DNA of 16,107 nt from CAYJBP01 sp964368605. Its GTDB lineage: Bacteria; Bacillota; Dehalobacteriia; UBA4068. Below the pieces are notes generated by a model. The model saw only the letters and a list, made by a program, of their open reading frames with translations. It was not told where the DNA came from and did not search any database. The position numbers were made by a program, and so were the translations under genes. Each line of letters begins with the position of its first letter. The stretch's first letter is position 1. The stretch lies in contig CAYJBP010000049.1 in the NCBI GenBank assembly GCA_964368605.1, positions 1-16,107 on the forward strand, written 5' to 3'. Positions 1 to 7,592 of the stretch are shown in pieces.

Positions 1-364
1 CATGGGTACAATGATTTGTAGCTTCTTGCTACCTAGAGTTAATGATAAGGGCTTATCTACAGCTGTAGTAATTGTATTTATTGCTATCTTTACCATAAGC
101 CCCAACTTTTTCTATTACTGGACTATCCTTTTAGGTGGCCTTACCACCGCTATCTTGGCTTATATCCTAAGTATTACAGTCTTTAATGATCCGGCAGCAA
201 CCGAAAAAGGCCTGCCCTATACCTTTAAAGGATTTAATCAAGCCATGAAAGGTAAAACCAATGAGCACGGCGAAGCTCTCGAACTGTTTAAACTTGATAA
301 ATATGCCTATATGATGATTGGTATATTTGTAGCCTGCGCCGTTATCCTTGCTCTTTTACAATAA
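1..364 (+). CDS. C-terminal part of a multi-pass membrane protein, possibly a sodium:solute symporter (5' end outside window)
   Basis: The reading frame is open from the left edge of the window, so only the last 120 or so residues are seen and the ATG at position 2 is probably an internal Met. Two hydrophobic helices (about residues 18-58) are followed by a polar stretch of about 40 residues and a final helix (about residues 101-119, ending at the C-terminus). The pattern of a transmembrane pair, a polar linker and a last helix would suit the end of a sodium:solute symporter (SSS) family transporter, but no diagnostic motif is visible and other secondary transporters are possible. The stop is TAA at 362-364. 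Confidence 0.5.
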   Translation, partial: MGTMICSFLLPRVNDKGLSTAVVIVFIAIFTISPNFFYYWTILLGGLTTAILAYILSITVFNDPAATEKGLPYTFKGFNQAMKGKTNEHGEALELFKLDKYAYMMIGIFVACAVILALLQ

Positions 365-378
365 TTAACTACCCCCCG

Positions 379-416
379 GGATTGCCGCATTTAATTTTTA
401 TTATCTACGGCAATCC
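379..416 (+). terminator. Hairpin after the truncated membrane protein gene, weak terminator candidate
   Basis: GGATTGCCG (379-387) and CGGCAATCC (408-416) form a perfect 9-bp stem around a 20-nt AT-rich loop, 15 nt after the stop codon. No run of T follows the stem, so it is not a classical intrinsic terminator. It could still end or attenuate transcription before the EamA gene. Confidence 0.4.
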
Positions 417-482
417 TGCCTCTCCAATAATTCGCCCTTTGCACCAAGGGATTAGTAAAAATTTGCGAAAGTAGAGCCCATT

Positions 483-1388
483 ATGAAAACAAAACAAGGG
501 ATAATTGCCGGTATTATTGCTTCGGTTATTTTTGGAGCAACGGCCATATTTTCCAAAATAACATTTGAGCTGGGAGTAGATTCCATGCTCTTAATTGTTT
601 TACGCAATCTTTTAGCCTTACCTGTTTTTTATATAGCAGCAAAAATATCCGGTATCTCGCTTAAAATAGATAGACGCTCTTTATGGCATTTAATCGTACT
701 CACCTTGCTCTTTTTTGGCCCCAATAATGTAGTTGCCTTTATGGCCTATGATCATATCCCGGTTGGCCAAGTTACGGTTATCCATTATCTTTATCCCGGC
801 CTAATAGTTATTATCGAAAGATTATTTTTTAGGCAGCAAATCAGTAAAATTAAATGGCTGGCGGTATCTTTTTGCCTAGCAGGCGTGCTATGCTTTACCC
901 CCGAGGGCGGCTTTAGCTTGGCCGGCGGTACCTTATTTGGCTATTTGCTGGCTTTATCCTCGGCCGTTTTTTATGGCTCTTATGTAGTGGGCATGGCCCA
1001 TTCCATCGCCCAAAACCTGCATGTTTTACAGCTTACATTTTATCTAAACATTTTTTCATCTATTCAGCCGTTTTTATTTTCCTGGTATCGTGGCGGCTTA
1101 AGCCTGGATTTTCCGGCACAAGCCTGGATATATATTGCTTTAATTGCCATTTCGGTATCGGTTATCGGCTTTATCTGTTTACAAATCTGCATCAAAAATT
1201 GCGGTTCGGTAACTGCGGCCATTGTTTTTACCCTCGAGCCAATTACCGCCCTATTCATGGGCATTATTATGCTTAAAGAGCCATATACAATAGCCAGCCT
1301 TATCGGCTGCGTTTTAATTTTAGTTTCGGTTATTCTTATTGCTAAAGGTGGGGCTAAAGCACCCCTTTCGATAAAAAATAATACTTAA
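483..1388 (+). CDS. EamA-family (drug/metabolite transporter superfamily) membrane transporter
   Basis: This 301-aa protein has about ten hydrophobic helices arranged as two homologous halves (about residues 5-140 and 150-288), the typical layout of two EamA domains. The N-terminal half carries the usual pattern of small Gly/Ala residues in helix 1 (GIIAGIIASVIFGATAIFSK). The C-terminal half holds a conserved-looking stretch ending in LEPITALFMGIIMLKEP, a common signature of the last EamA helices. The family exports amino acids, nucleotides or drugs across the cytoplasmic membrane; the substrate here is unknown. The ATG at 483 has only a weak ribosome binding site (AGTAGAGC). The next gene begins 14 nt after its stop, which indicates an operon and possibly export of a product handled by the neighbour. 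Confidence 0.9.
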   Translation: MKTKQGIIAGIIASVIFGATAIFSKITFELGVDSMLLIVLRNLLALPVFYIAAKISGISLKIDRRSLWHLIVLTLLFFGPNNVVAFMAYDHIPVGQVTVIHYLYPGLIVIIERLFFRQQISKIKWLAVSFCLAGVLCFTPEGGFSLAGGTLFGYLLALSSAVFYGSYVVGMAHSIAQNLHVLQLTFYLNIFSSIQPFLFSWYRGGLSLDFPAQAWIYIALIAISVSVIGFICLQICIKNCGSVTAAIVFTLEPITALFMGIIMLKEPYTIASLIGCVLILVSVILIAKGGAKAPLSIKNNT

Positions 1389-1402
1389 TTGGAGGACTGA
1401 TT

Positions 1403-2470
1403 ATGGGAAAATATCAAGCAGCAAAAGATTTATGCCGTGAATACTTTGCCAAAATGGAAAATTGCAGCCCCGAAGATGCTGCCAAAGTTTTAGCAGAATA
1501 CGCAGCACCCGATTTTACCTGGGAAGGCGTTTACCCTTTTATGGATATTGCCGGAGTAGAAAAAACAGCCGAAGTTTTTTGGACCCCGCTTAAGCAAACA
1601 TTAAAGCATATGCAAAGGCGCCAGGATGTATTTATGGCCGGCACCAGTATCGAGGATAATAAAACCTGGGTAATGAGCATGGGCCAGTTTATGGGCTTAT
1701 TCGATCAAGATTATTTAGGCATACGCCGTACTCGCAAAATGCAGCATTTGCAATATGCGGAATTTATTTGTGTAGAAAATGGCAAATTTAGCCATATTGC
1801 CATGTTTGTAGATTTAATAGGCATGATGAAAGGCGCCGGCCAATACCCCTTAATGGCCGAAACAGGCAATTACTTTGTATACCCCGGCCCAAGAGATCAT
1901 AATGGCCTACTCTTTAAAGATGCCGAAGATGAGGCAGCCGCCGAAGCTTTAGCCAAGGCCAATCATGAACTGGTTATGCAAATGGGCGCAGACTTAGGTG
2001 CCTTAGTAGATGCCGATGCCCCCGAGGGTACTTTAAATAATACCAAGCATTTTCATCCCCGCGAAAGCCTAACCCGTACCTGGGCAGAAGATATGATTTG
2101 GTATGGCCCCTGCGGCGTGGGTGCGGCCTATACTATCGATCGCTATCAAGAGCAGCATCAAGGGCCTTTTCGTGATTTCCTTACCGATATTCGCTCTAAA
2201 ACACAATATCCGCGCGGCTATTTTGCCGAAGGGGACTTTGTTTGCTTATTTGGCAGCCTGGAAATTATCCATCAAGGTAGCTGGCTGGGCATGCCCGGTA
2301 ATAATCAAAGCCTTAATTTGCGTGGCGATATCGATATTTATTATTGCAAAGATGGCAAAATATCCGAAAACTGGTGCTTATTCGATATTCCCTATTGGCT
2401 AAAGCAGCAAGGGGTAGACATCTTTAAAAGAACAGAGCTAATTGCTAACTATACTGATGATCTTAAATAA
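1403..2470 (+). CDS. Protein with two tandem SnoaL-like (NTF2-fold) domains
   Basis: This 355-aa protein resembles the SnoaL/polyketide cyclase-like branch of the NTF2-like fold, apparently duplicated. The first domain spans about residues 5-150 (helical start, DFTWEGVYPF, then a strand-rich half ending in KFSHIAMFVDLIGMM). The second spans about 175-345 (helical start, MIWYGPCGVG, GDFVCLFGSLEI, then DGKISENWCLFDIPYWL). The repeated ending of Asn/Asp-Gly-Lys-hydrophobic strand followed by an aromatic-rich strand supports the duplication. NTF2-fold proteins include cyclases, isomerases, hydrolases and non-enzymatic binders, so the reaction cannot be named. GGAGG at 1391-1395 supports the ATG at 1403. 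It lies 14 nt after the EamA gene and a strong terminator follows it, so the pair looks like a two-gene operon. Confidence 0.8.
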   Translation: MGKYQAAKDLCREYFAKMENCSPEDAAKVLAEYAAPDFTWEGVYPFMDIAGVEKTAEVFWTPLKQTLKHMQRRQDVFMAGTSIEDNKTWVMSMGQFMGLFDQDYLGIRRTRKMQHLQYAEFICVENGKFSHIAMFVDLIGMMKGAGQYPLMAETGNYFVYPGPRDHNGLLFKDAEDEAAAEALAKANHELVMQMGADLGALVDADAPEGTLNNTKHFHPRESLTRTWAEDMIWYGPCGVGAAYTIDRYQEQHQGPFRDFLTDIRSKTQYPRGYFAEGDFVCLFGSLEIIHQGSWLGMPGNNQSLNLRGDIDIYYCKDGKISENWCLFDIPYWLKQQGVDIFKRTELIANYTDDLK

Positions 2471-2520
2471 AAACCGCCCTAATACCTTATTATAAAGGGT
2501 GTCCAAACAAAATCTATTAA

Positions 2521-2556
2521 AAAAGAGGTTGCGATATTTTATCACAACCTCTTTTA
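2521..2556. terminator. Bidirectional intrinsic terminator between convergent genes
   Basis: AAAAGAGGTTG (2521-2531) pairs with CAACCTCTTTT (2545-2555), and the stem extends inward by GAT/ATC past one C-A mismatch to a 5-nt loop. The plus-strand end runs into CTTTTATTTAT. On the minus strand the same stem ends in a run of T. It sits between the SnoaL-like gene (+) and the HD-GYP gene (-) and can serve both. Confidence 0.85.
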
Positions 2557-2557
2557 T

Positions 2558-3796
2558 TTATGCCATTAACTGCTTATATTCATTTTGTACGGCCTCGTAT
2601 TTAGCTATTACCGGGCCTGCTACCATATCCAGCTCGGCTTGTAATTGCGGCCAACAATCGCTTAAATGGCTTACAATATCGGCATCTAATAAATTTTTAC
2701 TAGCCATATCGCTTAATATTGTATAAGCTGTAGACCACTCATAGGCCTCTTTATAGCTGCGGCTGGCCGTTAAGGCACTTACTATATCCGCCACCGCCAC
2801 TATGCGCTCGCTTAGGCTTAAATCCTCCGCCTTTAGGCCATAGGGATAGCCACTGCCATCCAGCTTTTCATGATGCCTAATTGCTATGTTTACCACTTCG
2901 CTATTAAAAATACCACTCAGTATTTCCTCGGAAAAAATAATATGCTTGCGCATAATCTCCATCTGCTCACTGTTTAAGCGCCCCGGATGCTCCAAAATTG
3001 TGTCGGGAATCGCTACTTTACCAATATCATGGACAAAGGCACCATAATATATATAATTTAAATCGCGCTCGGATAAACCCATTATCTTGCCAATAAATAC
3101 ACTAATTGTAGTGGTGTTTATCGAATGCAACATCGTCGATAAGCTTTTAAAGTCGATAGAATATATTACCATATTCAAAAACTCTTTGGCCTCTTCTTCG
3201 TCGATTTCCAGATTCAATAAAACCCGATTGGCCCAGTCAAAAGCCACCGTCTGACAATCATGATATAAATTCGGATTATGAATTAAGGCTCGCTCGAAGG
3301 CATCAATATATAGCTGATCAAAATAGCCTGTTTTACTCAATGAAGAAATTATTCTTTCCTTGGATATCGAGTTTAAAATAGCTATATCAATACGATCGGC
3401 AATATGTAATAATTGAGAATAAGCGTTTATAGTGGGGCTTTCATTAATCAAATCTTTATAGGGTGTATGATGATATAATACCGCTTTAGAATTTTTGCCA
3501 AGCGGGCTTAAATGCTTTAAAAATAAATAACCGTAAATACTATGGGCATCTACATTGGCTGTTTCGAACTGAACCAGCCGATCTACCTCCTCGGTTTTAT
3601 AGGCGCCAATATCATGAAAAACGCCCAACAAAAAAAGTTGCTTAAACTCTAATTTAAGATCGCTTGGTAAATATGGTAATATCTGCCCTGCTATATATGC
3701 AACCCTTGTGCCATGATCTATAAGCCTTATATCATAAAACTGCAATGCCTTAGAACACATTAAAATAATTTGCTGCTGATTTACTATTGGATTCAT
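2558..3796 (-). CDS. HD-GYP domain protein with an extra N-terminal HD domain, probable cyclic-di-GMP phosphodiesterase
   Basis: The chosen start at 3796 gives 412 aa and has a good ribosome binding site (AAAGGGG, 6 nt before the ATG). The open frame extends to a GTG at 3856, which has no such site. The C-terminal half is a clear HD-GYP domain: HDIGK at 256-260, HHE at 308-310 and DGSGYP at 313-318, followed by the SALTASRSYK region. HD-GYP proteins hydrolyse cyclic di-GMP with a metal centre, and all main ligand positions seem present. The N-terminal half looks like a second HD domain: H28, H61-D62, H85, H109-H110 and D134 follow the usual spacing of metal ligands, but there is no GYP motif. 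No transmembrane segment or receiver domain is visible, so the protein is probably cytoplasmic and its input signal is unknown. It is convergent with the EamA/SnoaL operon. Confidence 0.9.
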   Translation of the reverse strand: MNPIVNQQQIILMCSKALQFYDIRLIDHGTRVAYIAGQILPYLPSDLKLEFKQLFLLGVFHDIGAYKTEEVDRLVQFETANVDAHSIYGYLFLKHLSPLGKNSKAVLYHHTPYKDLINESPTINAYSQLLHIADRIDIAILNSISKERIISSLSKTGYFDQLYIDAFERALIHNPNLYHDCQTVAFDWANRVLLNLEIDEEEAKEFLNMVIYSIDFKSLSTMLHSINTTTISVFIGKIMGLSERDLNYIYYGAFVHDIGKVAIPDTILEHPGRLNSEQMEIMRKHIIFSEEILSGIFNSEVVNIAIRHHEKLDGSGYPYGLKAEDLSLSERIVAVADIVSALTASRSYKEAYEWSTAYTILSDMASKNLLDADIVSHLSDCWPQLQAELDMVAGPVIAKYEAVQNEYKQLMA

Positions 3797-4040
3797 ATAA
3801 AGCCCCTTTATAACTTTTACCAAGCCGAATATATTAATCGGCAAATTTTTAAACACTTTTTAATCATCAAAACTATTGCCGCTTATTTAATCAATAATTT
3901 TTGGCGAAATAAATCAAGCCCTATTATTACCAGGCCAAATCATTGTATCATATATCAATTAAATTTACCAGCTTATTTTTAATTATTTTAAGTATATTAA
4001 ATAGTCAACTTGGCATAATAAGCACAAAGGAGGTGAAAGT

Positions 4041-4271
4041 ATGCAAAAATTATCGGGTTTAGATAAATTTAGTTTGGCATTATTGATTATAGGCGGCTTA
4101 AATTGGGGTTTAGTCGGTTTTTTACGCTTCGACTTAGTAGCCGCTATTTTTGGCGGCCAAGCAGCAGTAATTAGCAGAGTTATTTTTGCCTTAGTAGGCA
4201 TAGCTGCGCTGTGGTCGATCGGCATTTTATTTAGAGGCCAAGAAACAACCGCACGCCAATTAAGTCATTAA
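4041..4271 (+). CDS. Small DUF378-family membrane protein
   Basis: This 76-aa protein has two hydrophobic helices (about residues 10-31 and 40-65). Its first helix contains the GGLNWGLVGF sequence followed by FDLVAAIFGG, the signature of DUF378 (the YuzA family of Bacillus). The family has no known function and its members are small two-helix membrane proteins. The start is secured by a near-perfect ribosome binding site, AAAGGAGGTG, 6 nt before the ATG. It stands alone between the divergent HD-GYP gene and the convergent AI-2E gene. Confidence 0.9.
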   Translation: MQKLSGLDKFSLALLIIGGLNWGLVGFLRFDLVAAIFGGQAAVISRVIFALVGIAALWSIGILFRGQETTARQLSH

Positions 4272-4282
4272 ATAAAGCAAGT

Positions 4283-4298
4283 GGGCGGTTAACCGCCC
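4283..4298. repeat. Perfect 16-bp GC-rich palindrome between convergent genes
   Basis: GGGCGGTTAACCGCCC is a perfect dyad 11 nt after the DUF378 stop and 17 nt beyond the stop of the convergent AI-2E gene. As RNA it would form a tight 6-bp GC-rich stem with a TTAA loop. No T-run follows on either strand, so it may be a weak bidirectional terminator or a protein-binding dyad. Confidence 0.5.
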
Positions 4299-4315
4299 TA
4301 ACATATAAGAGTCTG

Positions 4316-5638
4316 CTAATTAGCATTATCCTGATTATCCTGATTATCCTGATTAATTTTATCTAAATCCATAAAATCAACGGCCATCGCATTGGGTAAA
4401 ATAATATCTTTATTGATAATCAGCTCTTTTTGCTTATTGATATAATGCAAATAATAATAATTTTCGCTGGCTATGGGCAGCGCTTTTTTGCGTAAACTTC
4501 GATTTACAAGCGCCACAATTGTGCCATAAATTACCGCAAATAAGGGTACCGCAACTATCATGCCCACAAAGCCAAATAAACCGCCGAATAATAATATCGA
4601 AAATAATACCCAAATGCTGGGTAAACCTGTACTATTACCCAAAATTTTAGGGCCGATTATATTACCATCCACTTGCTGCAAAATTAGGATAAAAATAATA
4701 AAATAAAGGCAGGCCATCGGGTTTTCGAATAAAATTAAAATAGCACTGGGAATAGCTCCAATAAAAGGGCCAAAAAAAGGAATGATATTGGTTAAACCAA
4801 TAATTACACTGATTAAAGTAGCATGAGGCATGCCGGCAATATGCATAAAGGCCAGCGTAATTACGCCGATAATAAAAGAATCGAGGATTTTGCCACTGAT
4901 AAAACCACCAAAAACACGATGCGTATAACGCATATTATCGATAATATCATTGGCTTTTTCGATCGAAATCATGCTATAAATCATCTTTTTAAACTGGGCA
5001 ATTAATTTGGTTTTATCGTTTAATAAATAAATCATCACGATAATACCAATAAATATATCAACAATAATATTAAATACGCCAATTATGCTTAAAGAAATCA
5101 TCTCGGCCCAAATATTAATCGTAGGTATTAATTCCAAATCGAGCCAATTACGTAGATAGCTGGTGATATTAAGATAAATATCATTAATATAAGGGGCAAT
5201 AACCGGATTATCATTTACAAAATCATTTAATAATCCTTCTAGGCTAATAATATAATCGGGCATTTGCATTACAATACCCAGCAGGCTTTCACCAATTTGT
5301 GGCACCATTAATGAAAAACCAAACATCGCTAAAAAAGTGATTAGCAAAACTATAGATGTGCTGATTAAGCGCGTCATCATATCCAAAATTTTAGGCCTTT
5401 TTAAGGCTTTAGCCAAAAGCCTTTCCAGCAATTTTGTGCAGCGATTATAAATAGGATTAAGCAAATAAGCCAAAATTATGCCATAAATAATCGGCTGCAA
5501 AATACCGATTATCGACTTAAAACCGGCGCTTATATCGGCATTTTTAAAGATAAAAAAGAAAAACCCAATAGCCAAGGCCGTTACCAAAAAGGCAGTTATA
5601 CCTGCTGCAATATATTTTTGATAAGTTTTATTTTTCAT
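4316..5638 (-). CDS. AI-2E family (PerM/UPF0118) membrane transporter
   Basis: This 440-aa protein has a two-helix N-terminal hairpin (about residues 10-65), a middle amphipathic region, then a compact membrane block including GGFISGKILDSFIIG and HATLISVIIGLTNIIPFFGPFIGAIPSAIL. The NIIPFFGPFIGAIP stretch is the hallmark of the AI-2E/PerM family, and the later LLFGGLFGFVGMIVAVPLFAV stretch is also typical. The family was named for exporting autoinducer-2, but members also serve as ion/proton antiporters or have unknown substrates. The ATG at 5638 has an AGAGGA ribosome binding site. It follows murI by 16 nt on the minus strand and is probably cotranscribed with it. The C-terminal tail is polar and ends in a DNQ repeat that comes from a tandem DNA repeat. 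Confidence 0.92.
   Translation of the reverse strand: MKNKTYQKYIAAGITAFLVTALAIGFFFFIFKNADISAGFKSIIGILQPIIYGIILAYLLNPIYNRCTKLLERLLAKALKRPKILDMMTRLISTSIVLLITFLAMFGFSLMVPQIGESLLGIVMQMPDYIISLEGLLNDFVNDNPVIAPYINDIYLNITSYLRNWLDLELIPTINIWAEMISLSIIGVFNIIVDIFIGIIVMIYLLNDKTKLIAQFKKMIYSMISIEKANDIIDNMRYTHRVFGGFISGKILDSFIIGVITLAFMHIAGMPHATLISVIIGLTNIIPFFGPFIGAIPSAILILFENPMACLYFIIFILILQQVDGNIIGPKILGNSTGLPSIWVLFSILLFGGLFGFVGMIVAVPLFAVIYGTIVALVNRSLRKKALPIASENYYYLHYINKQKELIINKDIILPNAMAVDFMDLDKINQDNQDNQDNAN
4325..4351 (-). repeat. Three perfect 9-bp tandem repeats in the AI-2E gene C-terminus
   Basis: The unit ATTATCCTG (plus strand) is repeated three times without mismatch and in frame. It encodes the Asp-Asn-Gln repeat just before the C-terminus of the AI-2E family protein. 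An in-frame 9-bp unit can expand or contract without breaking the gene. Confidence 0.85.
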
Positions 5639-5654
5639 AAACTTGTCCTCTTTT

Positions 5655-6413
5655 TTAATTACTTATTGTAGCGGCAATATAATAATAATCTAGGCATTTG
5701 TTAACATAATGTTGATTATCTGTGTAATCTTTTAAAGAATTTAGCCAAATAATTTCGCCTTTTTGACAGCCATTAGGCCTAATTTTTTTAGCCAAATTTT
5801 GAGCCAAGCCCAAATTGCCATCGATTAACAACTTTTGTGGCCATAGCCTTTTAAGTAGGGGCTTTAAAAAAATATAATGGGTACAACCCAAAACTACAGC
5901 TTTTATTTCCGGCAAATAATCTTGGCAAAGATTTTGTAAATAATCGCTAATTTTGGGGCTATTATAATCTTCCTCGATTAATTTTGCCAAATTAGGACAA
6001 CTTAAAGGAATAATTTGCTTTTTAGTATCCAGCTCTTTTAATAGCACATTAAACTTTTTTTCGGCAATGGTTAAAGGGGTAGCCAAAACCAAAATTTGGC
6101 CATCTACATTAGCTAAAGCAGGCTTAATGGCAGGCTCTAAACCCAAAATAGGTAGGCTATATTTAGCCCTTAAATAGTCGGCGGCAGCCGAAGTTGCTGT
6201 ATTGCAAGCCAAAACTATAGCCTTTAATTGATAGCTTTCTATTTGGCTAATAATATGTTCGATTATATGGATTATTTGTTGCGGTGATTTTTGGCCATAA
6301 GGATTATTGGCAATATCGGCATAATATATAAAATTTTCGGCCGGCATTAAAGTGCGCATAGCATGTAAGGTGGTAATTCCACCTAAGCCGGAATCAATAC
6401 AAGCTATATACAT
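5655..6413 (-). CDS. murI: Glutamate racemase
   Basis: This enzyme interconverts L- and D-glutamate and supplies D-glutamate for peptidoglycan precursors. The 252-aa product carries the expected motifs: DSGLGG (D7, S8), the YADIANNPYG region (31-40), ACNTAT with the first catalytic Cys (C70), and GCTHY with the second (C177). The open frame extends upstream to a TTG at 6446, but the family usually begins a few residues before the DSG motif, so the ATG at 6413 is chosen. This start lies inside the last codons of recF (overlap 10 nt), and a recognisable ribosome binding site is weak, which suggests translational coupling. A murI gene directly behind recF is not the usual arrangement. The AI-2E gene follows 16 nt later. 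Confidence 0.93.
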   Translation of the reverse strand: MYIACIDSGLGGITTLHAMRTLMPAENFIYYADIANNPYGQKSPQQIIHIIEHIISQIESYQLKAIVLACNTATSAAADYLRAKYSLPILGLEPAIKPALANVDGQILVLATPLTIAEKKFNVLLKELDTKKQIIPLSCPNLAKLIEEDYNSPKISDYLQNLCQDYLPEIKAVVLGCTHYIFLKPLLKRLWPQKLLIDGNLGLAQNLAKKIRPNGCQKGEIIWLNSLKDYTDNQHYVNKCLDYYYIAATISN

Positions 6414-7501
6414 AATTTGCTTATTACCCCATTTTCGATTTGCCAAACCTGGCCATTACTAAAAGGAATACTATTAGATGTAGATGTAATAAATATCTGT
6501 ACTTCTTGGTCAATCGTTTTAAGAAGCTGAGCGGCTCTGTTTTGATCTAATTCGCTTAAAACATCATCCAAAAGCAATATTGGCCATTCACCTTTTTTAG
6601 CCTTGGCCAAATCCAGCTCGGCTAATTTTAAGGCCAGGGCTATCGTTCTTTGCTGGCCTTGCGAAGCAAAAAATTTGGCTGTTTTTTGCTCTATTTCTAT
6701 CAAAAAATCGTCACGATGCGGCCCTAATAAAGATACTTTACGATTAATTTCATTATTTAAAATTTTGGCCAATTCTTGCTCAAAAATAAGCTCTATTTGG
6801 CCTAAATCTTCAATATCTTCTTTGATAAATGATTTATAGCTTATTTTAACTTGCTCGCCACCGCTTAAATTATAATGATTTTGAGCAATCAAAGGCTTTA
6901 ATTCGCTTAAAATTTGCAAACGCTTATAGATAATTAAGCTACCAACCTTAATTAATTGCTGATTATAACTTGATAATGCATCAAAATCAATATTTTTTTG
7001 CTTTAATAGTGCATTTCTGCAAGCAATAATTCGATTATATATTAAAAGTTGCTGGGTATAACCCTTATCAATCTGGCAAATTTGCTGATTAAGATAGCGC
7101 CGCCGCATATTAGGGCCGGCTTTAACAATATTAATATCCTCCGGCGAAAAAGTAACGCTATGCAAAAGGCCAATAACATCACTACGCCTGCTTAAGGCCT
7201 GATTATTTAGCTTATAACGCCGCCCTTTATTTTTTTGATAAGCGGCACTTAGGCTAAAATCATCCAAATTTTGCGAATAAATTTGGCCTTCTATATAAAA
7301 AAAGTCATTATTCCAGGCCAAAAGCTCATTCTCATTAACCGGCCTAAAAGAGGTAGCCAGGCTTAAATAAAAAATAGCTTCCAGTAAATTGCTTTTACCC
7401 TGGGCATTTAAGCCGGCCAATATATTAATATGCCGATGCCAATCTATATTAAGCTCTTCATAATTACGAAATTGTCTTAAAAGTAGCGATTTTATGAACA
7501 A
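6404..7501 (-). CDS. recF: DNA replication and repair protein RecF
   Basis: RecF is an SMC-like ATPase that helps load RecA at single-strand gaps and stalled forks. The 365-aa product has Walker A G30-LNAQGKS-37, an SMC-type signature region (FASQGQQRTIALALKLAE) and Walker B LLLDD with the aspartates at 312-313, followed by the D-loop SELD. The start codon is TTG at 7501: it gives the family's usual N-terminus (FIKSLLLRQFRNYEEL), an AGAGG site lies 8 nt upstream, and there is no nearby ATG. The gene follows dnaN after a 91-nt gap; the small S4-domain gene common between dnaN and recF in Firmicutes is absent. Its end overlaps murI. Confidence 0.95.
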   Translation of the reverse strand: MFIKSLLLRQFRNYEELNIDWHRHINILAGLNAQGKSNLLEAIFYLSLATSFRPVNENELLAWNNDFFYIEGQIYSQNLDDFSLSAAYQKNKGRRYKLNNQALSRRSDVIGLLHSVTFSPEDINIVKAGPNMRRRYLNQQICQIDKGYTQQLLIYNRIIACRNALLKQKNIDFDALSSYNQQLIKVGSLIIYKRLQILSELKPLIAQNHYNLSGGEQVKISYKSFIKEDIEDLGQIELIFEQELAKILNNEINRKVSLLGPHRDDFLIEIEQKTAKFFASQGQQRTIALALKLAELDLAKAKKGEWPILLLDDVLSELDQNRAAQLLKTIDQEVQIFITSTSNSIPFSNGQVWQIENGVISKLCI

Positions 7502-7592
7502 GTTTTTTTCCTCTAATTAAGCGCCGGAAATTTTGCTAATTAAATGCTTGCGCTAATCTTTATTATATATGCCGCTAAGCCTAAAAATATAC

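Noticed and set aside
2103..2402. Second open frame inside the SnoaL-like gene
   Set aside because: Shadow frame without a ribosome binding site or recognisable sequence.
3797..3856. GTG start adding 20 residues to the HD-GYP protein
   Set aside because: No ribosome binding site; the ATG at 3796 has AAAGGGG at good spacing.
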